Positions 23,960 to 34,180 of a DNA stretch of 64,000 nt are shown here, piece after piece (the stretch's first letter is position 1; the number at the start of each line of letters is the position of its first letter). This DNA is from Anisus vortex. Lineage: Eukaryota; Mollusca; Gastropoda; Planorbidae. A program made the position numbers and the translations under genes. The notes under the pieces were generated by a model. That model was not told where the DNA came from. It saw only the letters and a program-made list of their open reading frames with translations, and ran no database searches. The DNA is taken from positions 30,486,441 through 30,550,440 of the forward strand of contig OX421506.1 in the NCBI GenBank assembly GCA_949126835.1. Direction: 5' to 3'.

Positions 23960-26150
23960 GGTTTGGTGGCAGCTAACGGAGAGAGAAGCTGAAGGATATA
24001 ATATTATGTTCAAATTCGAAATTTTTTGAACTTTTTGAAGACGTACTACAAACCACATGGAAAATTATGTGAGTACCAGTTTTTGAACAAAACTGAAGCC
24101 TGAGTCAATTATTTCAAATACATATACTATTTATATGATTGAGCACTATAATAGCTCTAAGAAAATATAACATTTGTACACCGATGACAAATATTTCATC
24201 ATTGGAAAATTCGATACAAAAAATCGAAAAAAAGTGACTATACGCAGATCATTATTTAATATTTGCAACCGGAAAAAGTTTCGTTCCCACATGTTATCAA
24301 CAAGGAACCTAAACTATATACATATGTTCAAGTCCGATGTTCAAATCCGATGTGACACAACCATGTGTTGAATTTTATGTAGCCTACATAACCATATGTT
24401 CAAATCCGATGTGACACAACGATGTGTTGAATTTTATGTAGAATAACCACATGTTCAAATCCGATGTGACACGACCAGGTGTTGAAATCTGATGTGTTGA
24501 AGTCCGATGTGCTTATCGGAAGATAAATAAATAACATTAAATAACTTTAAATATAATTAATATTTAATCTGTATACCAAAGACTTTGACATTAATTTTAA
24601 TTAATGGTATACATTTTTTTCTTGTGTTCATTCTAAAATTGGATTATACCATACTGAAGTGGAAACTTGAAGCAACTCAACTTGATACAGTGCGAACATT
24701 CATTGGATTATTAAATAATTAATTAAGTTTCTTCTGGATTTCTACTCTGGATTTACATTGCAGTAATTTCATACAGTGAATGTGTTTTCATTTGGATTAT
24801 TAAGTAATCTTTAATTTAATCATATTTTTTACATTCATTAGTATGAATTATATATATATGTATGTATTATTTATGTATAAAGCGGGCTCTGGTTGGCGGG
24901 ACTTTCTAAAATAAATCTCTTGTCTATTCTTATTCTGTCTATCATCTATTTCTATTTCTTAAAAGAGATTGATTAGAAATGATTCTTTGTTAGGGTTATT
25001 TCTGTTAGTTGTCTTGACTTTGTTTGTTATTGTTAAGAATTATTAAAGTAAAATTACTATAGTCTTGTCAATGTTATACATGTTGTGATTCTTTGTCAAA
25101 AATTCCTCTATCATTTGTGGTCCAAGCAGCATTAGTGTATTGTGATTGTGTTTTTTTTCTATTGTTACTTGATATAATTTTTTTGTTGTGTATTTTTTGA
25201 GATATCATTAATATGCATTGGTTAGTTTTTGCTCTCTGAGTATAATGGTCTATGGTAAGAACATTAACAATAATAAGTTCACCTAGATAATAATAATATG
25301 AATATTCACATTCATAACTATATAATTTAAGTAGTGCCCAATTACATGTAACTACAATTAACAAAATAATAATTGATATCTAATACATGTAACTACAAAT
25401 GTACAAAATATACACAATATAACAGGTAAAATAACCTAAATAAAAATAATATTGTGCTTTGCAGTGCTACTGTAATAATATTATCTAGAATTTACATTGC
25501 TATCAATTATAGTAAAATTATTGTGTATTGGCATTAATGAAAATGTACTTCCAGTAATCACTATGAAAATGTACTTCCAATACTGATAATAATTACATCC
25601 ATTTCAATTGCTCATAAGAATAATATCATAGTGGCTTATGATAACATTAATCTAATTGTTATATGCCATCCTCAATAATAATAATAAGATTATCTATGTG
25701 CTACCATTGGTAATAATAAGATTGTACATTGCTTTGCGGAAAATAATTGTGCAACCTATATAGTAATAATAAGTCACAATAGTAAAAAGTGACTTGCACT
25801 TGCTTTAAACTCTACTATAAAATTGCTAATAATAATAAAATAAACAAGCCATAATAGAAAATGTGTCTTGGCTTAGCATACTTGTTGACATTCTAGCATT
25901 TTGCATTCTGAATTATAAACATTTTACTACAGCATAGGATTAAAAAAAAAAAGTTGCTGTGATATTATATGACTGCTCATTCTGTATTTAATAAATATTG
26001 TCATTCAGTAATATAAAAATGCTCATTCAGTAATTAATAAATATTGCCATCCAGTATAGGAATAAAACATTGCTGTACTATAAAATAGTGCATTATAATA
26101 ATTGTACTGTACTATAATATAATAAATCTTGACATTCATAATAAACAATA
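23960..26150 (+). other. Long leader of the LTR element
   Basis: 2.2 kb between LTR and ORF. TGGTGGCAGC at 23964-23973 matches the 3' end of many tRNA-Leu. A tandem repeat of about 55-58 bp built on TTCAAATCCGATGTGACAC lies at 24320-24520. The rest is AT-rich with TAATAATAA phrases; probably packaging or regulatory sequence. Confidence 0.7.
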
Positions 26151-29100
26151 ATGGAGTCAAAGGTTCAATTACTCTATGATGAGGCTAAATTGTTGGCAAA
26201 AGAATATGGTATTACTGATAAGAAAGAATATCAGGAATTTGTTGAAAATAAAGTTAAACAATTGAAAAAAGAATTAGCAGATAAGGAAAGAGATGAACGA
26301 GCAGAATTAAGGGCTCATGAAATTAAACAAAAAGAACTTGATAATGAAATTAAACAAAAACAACTAGAACTCGAAATGAATAAAGAAAAAGAATTGAAAG
26401 AACTAGAAATGAATAAAGAAAAAGAGTTAAGAGAAACTCAGTTGAAAGAAACTCAACTAAAATTAACTCATGAATTGGAGTTGGCTAAATTACAAAATGC
26501 TAAAGTTGAACAAACAAATGAAAAATCAAAACATAGTGTAAGATTCAAAATGCCTCCTTTTGATGGAAAAGAGAAAATTGTTGATTTTCTAAATTTATTT
26601 GAAGCAACATGTAAAGGATATGGGATTCCCATTTCAGAATATTACATTCACCTTATCCCACAATTGAAAGATAAGGGTAGGGAAGCACTATCACATATTG
26701 ATAAAGAAATAACTGATTATGCCATTATCAAAGAACAGTTAATTAAATTCTTTATCCACTCTGAGGATTATTACAGACAAAAGTTCCATAACTTTATCTT
26801 AACAGACAAGATAGAACCGAGAGCTTTTGTGTCTGAAGTGAAAACATTTTTACTTACCTGGTTAGACTTAGTAAAAATAGATACCAAAAATCCTAATGAG
26901 ATTATAGAAATCATGGTTGTTGATAAAGTATTAGAACAAGCTTCTAAACCATTGTTTACTCACATTATGGAAAGAAAAGTTAAGACAGTAGAAAATTTGA
27001 TAGATGCAATCTCAAATTTTAAGGATAGTCATCCTAATGTAGAACTGACTAAACAAAATCAAACAGTAAATACAATTCAACATAGAAGAAGGAGCTATTC
27101 ACCTCCTAGGTCTAGACATAATCAATTTGGCAATAGAAAAAAATTTGGTAATCAACCAAAATCTAATAATTATAGATGTATTTTTTGCAATGGTACAAAC
27201 CATTCATCAGAATATTGTTACAGAAATAACAATGCAAGAGGTAGAAATTTCAATCCAAACTTCAATAGATCAAATGTTGATCATAGAGGTTTTTCAAATC
27301 AAAATTTTTCTAATTTTGATAATAGAAACTTTCCAAATCAGAATTTTTCAAATTTTGGAAACAGAAATATGCCAAATCAGAATTTTTCCAATAACAATGT
27401 GCCAAATCAACATGTTGGAAGACAAGATTTTCCTAATACTCAAAACAGACCTCAATCAAATTTCCAAAATAGAAGAAATAGAGGAAAACTTAACAATTCC
27501 ACATCTCAATTTAATAATGTCATATTTGAAAACAGGGATCAGTTAATACTTTTTCCTGCTTATGTGGAAGGAAAGACCACTTACTGTCTAAGAGACACCG
27601 GAAGTAGTATAATATGCATAGATGAAAGTATCATTCCAAATCAGAAACCCACCAATATAATAAGAGTGGATACAATAAAACTTGGAAATGGTTCCACTGT
27701 AAATTGTCCTGTCACTATAATAGACATTGATTGTCCTTGGCTCACTGGAAAAGCAGAGGCAGCCATAATGAAAAACTGTGTTGCACCTTTAATTATTGGT
27801 AATTCTTTCAATGTCAAACATGATAATAGTTTTGACATTTTTCAAAAATGGATGAATGAAAAATCCAATGACTTGAATTTGAAACCTGTTCTATTGCAAA
27901 ATGAGAAGTTAGTAGATTTACCAGAACAAGAATTTTACCCTGCTCTACAAACTTTTAATTTCTTACAAACCATAGGAAAGTCAGAAAATAATATTCTCAA
28001 TGAGACACCTAATATTGACTTATCCATAAATAATGAAAAGGATAATCCTATTCCCAAATGGAATGGAACAGAAAAACTAGAACAGTATGTAAGCAAATTT
28101 GAAAGTCAATGTGAAATAAACAATGTACCAAAAGAATTACATGCTATTTCATTATGTAGACATTTAGAAGGTCATAAACAAATATTCAACATTGCTAAAA
28201 ATCAAATATCTGATTTTACTAAAATGAAGAGTGAGATATTATCATACATTGATAGTCCTCATAAAAAGGAAACCCAAATGAAAAAAACAGAAAATATCAG
28301 TTTAATAAACATGCCTTTTGATGAGCTAACTCTAAAACAAGAACAGAAAGAAGATCCATACATAATTAAAATGGTATCAGAAATTGAAAAAGGTCAGGTT
28401 AAAAATAAAAACATTGAAATAATTAATGGAATTCTCTGTAGAAAGGACACTAAATTAGATGTAACTCAAATAGTTATACCTAAAACATTAACTGTCAAAG
28501 TAATGCAAATTTCGCACAACAATGCATTGTCAGGTCATTTGAGTAGCAAGAAAACAGTTTGTAAACTTAAAAAGAATTTCTGGTGGCCTAAAATGGAAAA
28601 AGATTTGAAAACATTTATTAAAAGCTGTGATACCTGTCTTAGACATAATAAAAAAGATTCTAAACATAAGGCTCCAATACAAATGACCGACACCATAAAC
28701 AAACCTTTTTACAAGATAGCAGTTGATATCAAAGAAAATATTCATAAAAACATGAGAAAACTAGAAGTTGGTAATAAAGTACTTGTTTATTTGCCAATTG
28801 GCAGTGGCAATACTATGGAATGGAGAGGACCTTTTGAAATAATACTTAAACTATCTGATGTATTTTACAAGGTTAACATTAATAATAAAGAGAAAATTGT
28901 TCATTTAAACAATTTGAGAACTTATGAAGAAAACAAAGTTTTTGAAAATAAATCAGAAGATGATTTGATAATTGAAAATAAATCAGAAGATGATATCAAT
29001 AAATCAGAACATGCAAAAATGACATTAAATAAATGTTGTTCAATATTAAAAAGCTATAATAGGGAAAATAAAAGCAAAATAATTGAAATTGAAAATAAAC

Positions 29101-29201
29101 CAGACAATGATATTAGTAAATCTGAACATAGAAAAATAACATTGAGAAAATGTTGTGAAATTCTAAGGAATTTTAGCAGAGAACTCAGGTATAATCAATA
29201 A
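26151..29201 (+). CDS. Gag-protease-capsid-like-integrase-remnant polyprotein
   Basis: Intact 1016-aa ORF. Residues 20-125 form a charged coiled coil (EIKQKE, NKEKELKE repeats). Residues 129-290 are Gag capsid (MPPFDGKEKIVDFLNLFEA). A basic, Asn-rich nucleocapsid follows, with one CX2CX4HX4C knuckle (C343, C346, H351, C356) and PNQNFSNF repeats at 385-420. The retropepsin motif DTGSS is at 482-486. Residues 633-702 look like a second capsid N-terminal segment (PKWNGTEKLEQYVSKFESQC). Then come the integrase zinc domain (H789, C826, C829; WWPKM), one core Asp at 859, and directly the C-terminal GPF region (VGNKVLVYLP, WRGPFEI). RT, RNase H and the rest of the DDE core are absent without loss of frame. 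The tail (930-1010) has two copies of a KSEH...L-KCC-IL motif. Confidence 0.9.
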   Translation: MESKVQLLYDEAKLLAKEYGITDKKEYQEFVENKVKQLKKELADKERDERAELRAHEIKQKELDNEIKQKQLELEMNKEKELKELEMNKEKELRETQLKETQLKLTHELELAKLQNAKVEQTNEKSKHSVRFKMPPFDGKEKIVDFLNLFEATCKGYGIPISEYYIHLIPQLKDKGREALSHIDKEITDYAIIKEQLIKFFIHSEDYYRQKFHNFILTDKIEPRAFVSEVKTFLLTWLDLVKIDTKNPNEIIEIMVVDKVLEQASKPLFTHIMERKVKTVENLIDAISNFKDSHPNVELTKQNQTVNTIQHRRRSYSPPRSRHNQFGNRKKFGNQPKSNNYRCIFCNGTNHSSEYCYRNNNARGRNFNPNFNRSNVDHRGFSNQNFSNFDNRNFPNQNFSNFGNRNMPNQNFSNNNVPNQHVGRQDFPNTQNRPQSNFQNRRNRGKLNNSTSQFNNVIFENRDQLILFPAYVEGKTTYCLRDTGSSIICIDESIIPNQKPTNIIRVDTIKLGNGSTVNCPVTIIDIDCPWLTGKAEAAIMKNCVAPLIIGNSFNVKHDNSFDIFQKWMNEKSNDLNLKPVLLQNEKLVDLPEQEFYPALQTFNFLQTIGKSENNILNETPNIDLSINNEKDNPIPKWNGTEKLEQYVSKFESQCEINNVPKELHAISLCRHLEGHKQIFNIAKNQISDFTKMKSEILSYIDSPHKKETQMKKTENISLINMPFDELTLKQEQKEDPYIIKMVSEIEKGQVKNKNIEIINGILCRKDTKLDVTQIVIPKTLTVKVMQISHNNALSGHLSSKKTVCKLKKNFWWPKMEKDLKTFIKSCDTCLRHNKKDSKHKAPIQMTDTINKPFYKIAVDIKENIHKNMRKLEVGNKVLVYLPIGSGNTMEWRGPFEIILKLSDVFYKVNINNKEKIVHLNNLRTYEENKVFENKSEDDLIIENKSEDDINKSEHAKMTLNKCCSILKSYNRENKSKIIEIENKPDNDISKSEHRKITLRKCCEILRNFSRELRYNQ

Positions 29202-30438
29202 AATTATATATAGGAATAACTAAATTTATGAATGAGATATGATATTTTCAGTAACAAGTATAATGACATGATAACATTTTTTTTTCTTTGTAAAGAACAA
29301 ATATGTAAATATGGATACTGCTGTAAATAATTTAATTGATGAGATATAATCACCACTTGCAAAACTGAATAATCTACAGTGTTGAATTATGAATAGCTGA
29401 GCTGATAAAAATAATAATTGTCAGTTGGAAATTTTTTTTATGTAGCCTCTGAACAGTTTGGTAAGACTGTTAAGCACATAAATTTTGTGGCCTCTGAACA
29501 GTGAATCTGTTATGCCATATGTTAATATTAATATGCCTATGTAAGTCTTTAAAAAAGCATTAGAGGAATTGAAATAAGAATGATATAATAATGAAATGCC
29601 TATGTAAGACTCTAAAGTCAGAGCATTAGATGATAATATTGTATTGTATTCATGTAAGACTAAAGATAGCATTGAAGCCAATAAATAAATGATACATATA
29701 AGACTCACAGGAAGATGAGCAGTGTAATATAAATATATAATTGAAGGAAAGACTTGAATAACTTGTGTAATATTTTATTGTAAACTAAGATTAAAGATAA
29801 TCATGTTACATTGTAAGTAATGTTATTGAGAATATCAATCAATAATAATCTATATCAATCAATAATAATCTATAACAATCAATAATAATCAATAATAATC
29901 AAGAATATCAATTAAAAATAAATATTATGAAGATATATATTCATAATCACCATTATGAAAATGACAATTGAAAAAACCGACATTAATATTATATTAATTT
30001 TGTTGTATAAAATAATAAATGTTGTATGAAAAAATTTTCATGGAATCTATTTAGATTTTGTGAGATAAAGATAATAGATAATCTCGACAGCCTTGATGAG
30101 TATTTAGCATAATAATTATCCATACACATCACTGATATCCAATAGTTTATCTCAGTATTACTGAAGTTGATTAGACAATACCTAAAGATAATTGTCTATG
30201 ACTAATTGTCATATTAACATTAGACATTATTCTTTGTGTCTTTTGTTTATATTTCTGCCTATAAATATGTTTTTTGATTGTTTGTACATATATTAAAAGA
30301 AAAATTTTTCTCTATGTATTATTAAATGAATGATTATATGCATTAATTAAGATTAAGATAATTTTTTTCATTATTGTAAACATTTTTCGTATCAAAAATA
30401 ATAATAAATTATTATTTTTTCTCTGTGGTTGGGGGGTA
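29202..30438 (+). other. 3' untranslated part of the LTR element
   Basis: 1.2 kb, AT-rich. Contains repeated phrases (CCTCTGAACAGT, ATGCCTATGTAAG) and a 20-bp tandem repeat around TATCAATCAATAATAATC (29834-29900). A G-rich polypurine-like stretch ends at the 3' LTR. Confidence 0.65.
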
Positions 30439-30893
30439 TGCTATGAAGCCATAAAATAATATATAGGTAGTAGCTATATTAATAATTAAAAAGTCGAAAT
30501 AAAACCCATTTTTGGATATTAAGAAAACCTATATCGGAAGTAGATATAGTCAAGTGACTGTCCATGCGGTCGGCAGTCTTTTCTCATAACTCACAAGGAA
30601 CGCAGGCATTATTTTAGACTCAGGAAAAATAAATAAAATTGTGTATTATGTTGATACTATAAAGCTATATTTGTTCATTGGATGTGAAGTGTCAACTGTT
30701 AATGAATTGTTATTAAATAATATGCTGCAACAAGTCGTTCATTTATTATTTACAAGTTTGGAATTTATATTGTGGTGATGTCGTCCATTTTGATGTTCAA
30801 ATCAATCAAATAATTCAGCTACTGCAACTCAAATACTCTGAGAAGACTGGTGGTAATGTTTGATAGTCCAATAATAATAATAGGACATCAACA
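30439..30893 (+). repeat. 3' LTR (455 bp)
   Basis: Same sequence and length as the 5' LTR; followed by the GTGTG duplication. Confidence 0.93.
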
Positions 30894-30939
30894 GTGTGGG
30901 TGGCAAATAGTGCAAGGTATGAGAGGTAGTGGACAGGGA

Positions 30940-31240
30940 TAGGGTTGCCAGACACATGAGTGTCAAAAGAAGGACAAAGGAGGACATTGTGTTTCAATTG
31001 AATAGTTTCGCAATAAACCCGTAATCAGTACAATTTTATTACATGAGCTGCCAATAAGTGCATATTGGTAAACTGAACAAGAAACAGTTTTGTTAAATAA
31101 CATAAAAATTCACTGTATGCTGAAAGGCAGCTTGCTTTTGTGCAACTTTGAAAAATACAGGAGTCTTTAAGAACACGGATCATTATTTTCTTGTACAAAT
31201 GATCACTTTTTAAATTAATTATATTCTTAAGAGAATAATA
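30940..31240 (+). mobile_element. Possible hAT element end
   Basis: TAGGGTTGCCAGA at 30940 matches the 11-base hAT end used by the MITE at 10611. The partner end was not found, so the element is probably truncated by the LINE sequence downstream. Confidence 0.35.
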
Positions 31241-31369
31241 CTATGTTTAATACTGAACGCCTACAAAACATAAAATACTACAAAAGTCAGACATTTAAAA
31301 GGTTTATAGCTTTGCCTGCCAGACTTAGTGCAATCTTAGACATGGAAGGTTACTATACCATGTGTATAA

Positions 31370-31506
31370 TGTGCAAAAAAGCGAGGCGGAAGGTTCCTTT
31401 ACAACAGCCATCCACCTTCAAATGCCTGAAGTGCGGCAGGGATTGCCACTCCCGAGTTGGCCTCCACAGCCATTCTCGGCGGTGCAGCTGGTCACCTTTG
31501 CCGTGA
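31370..31506 (+). pseudogene. LINE ORF2 C-terminal zinc-finger fragment
   Basis: FKCLKCGRDCHSRVGLHSHS followed by RRC is the Cys/His finger found at the C-terminus of some invertebrate LINE ORF2 proteins. Here it lies upstream of an RT core, so it belongs to a separate or rearranged copy. Confidence 0.6.
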
Positions 31507-31549
31507 AGCTACACCATCGTCTCTTGGTGACGGACGGATGCCGACGACG

Positions 31550-32116
31550 AATGTGCAAAATCCTTGCCAGGATACTATTAAACAGACTTACGGCTCATCT
31601 CGACCAGGGTTTATTGCCTGAGAGCCAGTGCGGTTTCAGGAAGGAGAGAGGAACCATTGACATAATCTTCGCAGCCCGCCAAATGCAAGAGAAATGCCAG
31701 GAACAACATGTACCTCTCTACGCCATTTTTTTAGACCTGACAAAGGCATTGACACAGTCAGCCGCGAGGGACTCTGGAGAATCATGTCCAAATTTGGATG
31801 CCCAGACACCTTCATCGAAATGGTCAGGCAACTCCACCACGGCATGCTTGCCAGAGTTCAAGTCCAGCGCAGCATTTCAGAAACCTTCCATGTTATAAAC
31901 GGCGTAAAGCAGGGATGTGTCTTGGCCCCTACACTCTTTAGCCTCATGATCTCAGCCATGCTGTTGGATGCCTTCAAAGACAATGTACCGTTTAGCATCT
32001 ATGACGCTGACAAACGATGGTCCTCATCGCAAGCGATGGACAAGCATCATCATAATGCGTGTGGGGGTGAGGATGGGGGCCATAATACTAGAAGGAATAA
32101 TAAACATATGGTTTAA
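31550..32116 (+). pseudogene. LINE reverse transcriptase fragment with a frameshift
   Basis: First frame: ILARILLNRL, QCGFRKERGTIDIIFAARQM and FLDLTKA, which are RT motifs 0 to A. The catalytic Asp region is cut by a one-base loss near 31749 (T in the Phe codon of KAFDTV). The sequence then continues in another frame with VSREGLWRIMSKFGCP and GVKQGCVLAPTLFSLMIS (motif B). Motif C (FADD) and everything after is missing. Pseudogene of a snail-type LINE. Confidence 0.8.
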
Positions 32117-32709
32117 ATAGAAGGTTACTTTAGGGCTACAACTGGTGCACAATTTCCCCCAAACTATTTAACAAATAACATTTGTACCAAAAACTCATTA
32201 GTTAAAAGTAAAATTAAAAAAGATTAAATATTTCTATGAAAAGAACAATAGTAAGCAAAAAGAAATATTGTTAAAATTCTTTGATCGGAAAAAAATGTGG
32301 GGGGGGGGCGGTAAATGGGGAGGGGTAGGAACCATGATTCACCCATTTCAAGGCTACGCTTATAAGAGTTATAGTTAATTTGAACTCTTTCAAACAATTT
32401 TAAAAATGTATTACAATTAACTATAGTATAGAACTTTTCGGTTCAAATCTATTTTAAACATAAAAGCAAGCGTCTAAATTTCTGTTACTTGTTTGGGGGG
32501 GGGGGAGATGACAAATTCTTGACATAATTATATAGGGGGTCTCTGAAAGTTTGACAGTTGTTGACAAGGGATGTAGGGGGAGGTAAAAATCACTTTAAAA
32601 TTGTTGACGTAATCCCGAGTCTCTCCTTCCAATGGACGCAGACAAAATTTTAGTTAAGCGGATAAAGCTTAAAGAGACATTTCGGCAGACCTAAAATAAG
32701 AGGGCTCGA
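32117..32709. other. No gene recognised
   Basis: Contains two poly-G runs (about 32299-32308, 32495-32505). No coding signal. Confidence 0.4.
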
Positions 32710-32961
32710 GTATTTTCTCCTTTTAAACCCGGACAGCCAGTCTACATCCAAAAACGCGGAAACCCTCTATGGAACATTGGCAAAATACTCAAAAGAAAAA
32801 CAGAGGGATCGTTTCTACCAGAAAGTGACAGAGAAATGAAATACTGGCCCAAGAGAGTTCCCATTAGAGAAAATAGAACTCATTATTTAGATACTGACTT
32901 GTTCAGCGATGATGATGATAAAATAAGAAGAGAGAGAGAACTTACAAATCCAAAATATTGA
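32710..32961 (+). pseudogene. Gypsy-type integrase C-terminal fragment
   Basis: The plus frame reads FKPGQPVYIQKRGNPLWNIG, then KYWPKRVPIRENRTHYL and an acidic tail to a stop. PGQPVY followed by W-x-G and R-x-R-x-x-I-R is typical of the C-terminal domain of LTR-element integrases. The catalytic core is absent. Confidence 0.6.
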
Positions 32962-33300
32962 AACTTTGCCAGTTTAACCAAATAAGCTGATCCCAATCCA
33001 AGACCAATATGAACATTGAATAAACCAGTTTGGCATAATGACTATGTAATGGAAATCTAGAACTACTTGAAATGTTCTATTGGTCGCAGATTGGTGTCGT
33101 GATTACGTATTGATCGTGTTTGTCACAATGAATATTTTTAAACTCGATTGAAATGTATGCTGCGTGTTAGTTTGTTGTTGTTTTGCTGTTTTTTTGTAAT
33201 GTGTTTTGTCTTGTAAAAAAACAAAGATATTAATAGTGCCATATATAAAAGTTTCATATAGGCCAAATTCATCATAGGGCTGACGAAGCAGTATTCAACA

Positions 33301-33500
33301 ATTTATGTGGCCACGACATACTAGGGATATATGTGGCCAACACAATGCCCATCCGTCTTTAATTTACCCCAACTAATGTCAGGTACCCATTTGAGCTGGG
33401 TAGACCCTCCGAATCCGAGAACAAATCCTAGCTTGAATTTGAACGCAGAACATTTGCTGAGCCACCCCAATGTGCAGCCGCACGGCCAACGCGCCCCAAG
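33301..33500. repeat. Dispersed repeat, SINE-like
   Basis: ATGTGGCCAACACAATGCCC, then AACTAATGTCAGGTACCCAT and GAGCTGGGTAGACC. I recognise this phrase as a common dispersed repeat of molluscan genomes (memory only). GC-rich compared with its surroundings. Confidence 0.45.
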
Positions 33501-33802
33501 AATAATCAATAAACTAATAAATTTAGTATCTGAAGAGAAATATCAATATCAGAATACTTTTACAGATAATAATTCACACAAGCATTTGTTGTAACTTTAT
33601 AATGTTAAGTCAGCAAAACCTTTGTACAAGTTATATAATAACATCGCTTTGAATCAATTAAAAAAAAACAATACGGAAGAATTGTTAAATTAAAGGCTAT
33701 AAGTATTAGAAAAACTGTAACGACCGATGGCTTTATCTTTGAATGCCCTGTCATAATATCTCAAACATGCATCCACTAACTCCACAACTCTACAACAAAA
33801 TA

Positions 33803-33909
<107 letters not shown>

Positions 33910-34030
33910 AAAGACAGATATAATTGGGCATTGACTAAACAACAGCAAACATATCTTCAGCTGGTTGACAAGAAAATGCAAATGTCAATAAATCATAACA
34001 TGTAAACCAATGTAAATAGTTATACCATAC

Positions 34031-34099
34031 CTTTTGTACTTATCCATGGCGGTGCATCCTTCCAATATGAAATTAGGTCAGACCAAAAATCACGAATAC
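34031..34099 (-). CDS. Mini-exon (69 bp) of the CARD gene
   Basis: Acceptor ATATTAATATAG and donor AAAAG|GTATGG. The phase-1 reading is GIRDFWSDLISYWKDA followed by PPWISTKG. It is the paralogue of the exon at 21622-21563; both keep the STKG end, open frame and lengths divisible by 3 despite different lengths. Rich in aromatic residues; no domain recognised. Confidence 0.55.
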
Positions 34100-34180
34100 C
34101 TATATTAATATAATATAGGAAGCTGTTTAAACATTGTTAGTGAAAGTTAAAGGCTCTTTGTTGAACAAATGTAAAATAGT

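Larger units (their letters stand above)
23505..30893 (+). mobile_element. Complete non-autonomous LTR retroelement, very recent
   Basis: A 7389-bp element with two 455-bp LTRs that look identical by eye (TGCTATGAAG...CATCAACA). The 5-bp target duplication GTGTG is exact (23500-23504 and 30894-30898). A primer-site-like TGGTGGCAGC lies at 23964, and a G-rich tract (GGTTGGGGGG) precedes the 3' LTR. It holds one intact 1016-codon ORF that lacks RT, RNase H and the integrase core. It must rely on enzymes supplied in trans. It lies in the proposed intron between the 34.1 and 22.7 kb exons of the CARD gene. Confidence 0.93.

Noticed and set aside
27127..27546. 139-codon plus-strand open frame inside the retroelement
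   Set aside because: Shadow frame of the Asn-rich nucleocapsid of the 1016-aa ORF; composition is low-complexity Ile and no motif is present.
23505..30893. Endogenous retrovirus
   Set aside because: No envelope gene or space for one, and no RT. The layout is that of a Gypsy-type LTR retrotransposon derivative.
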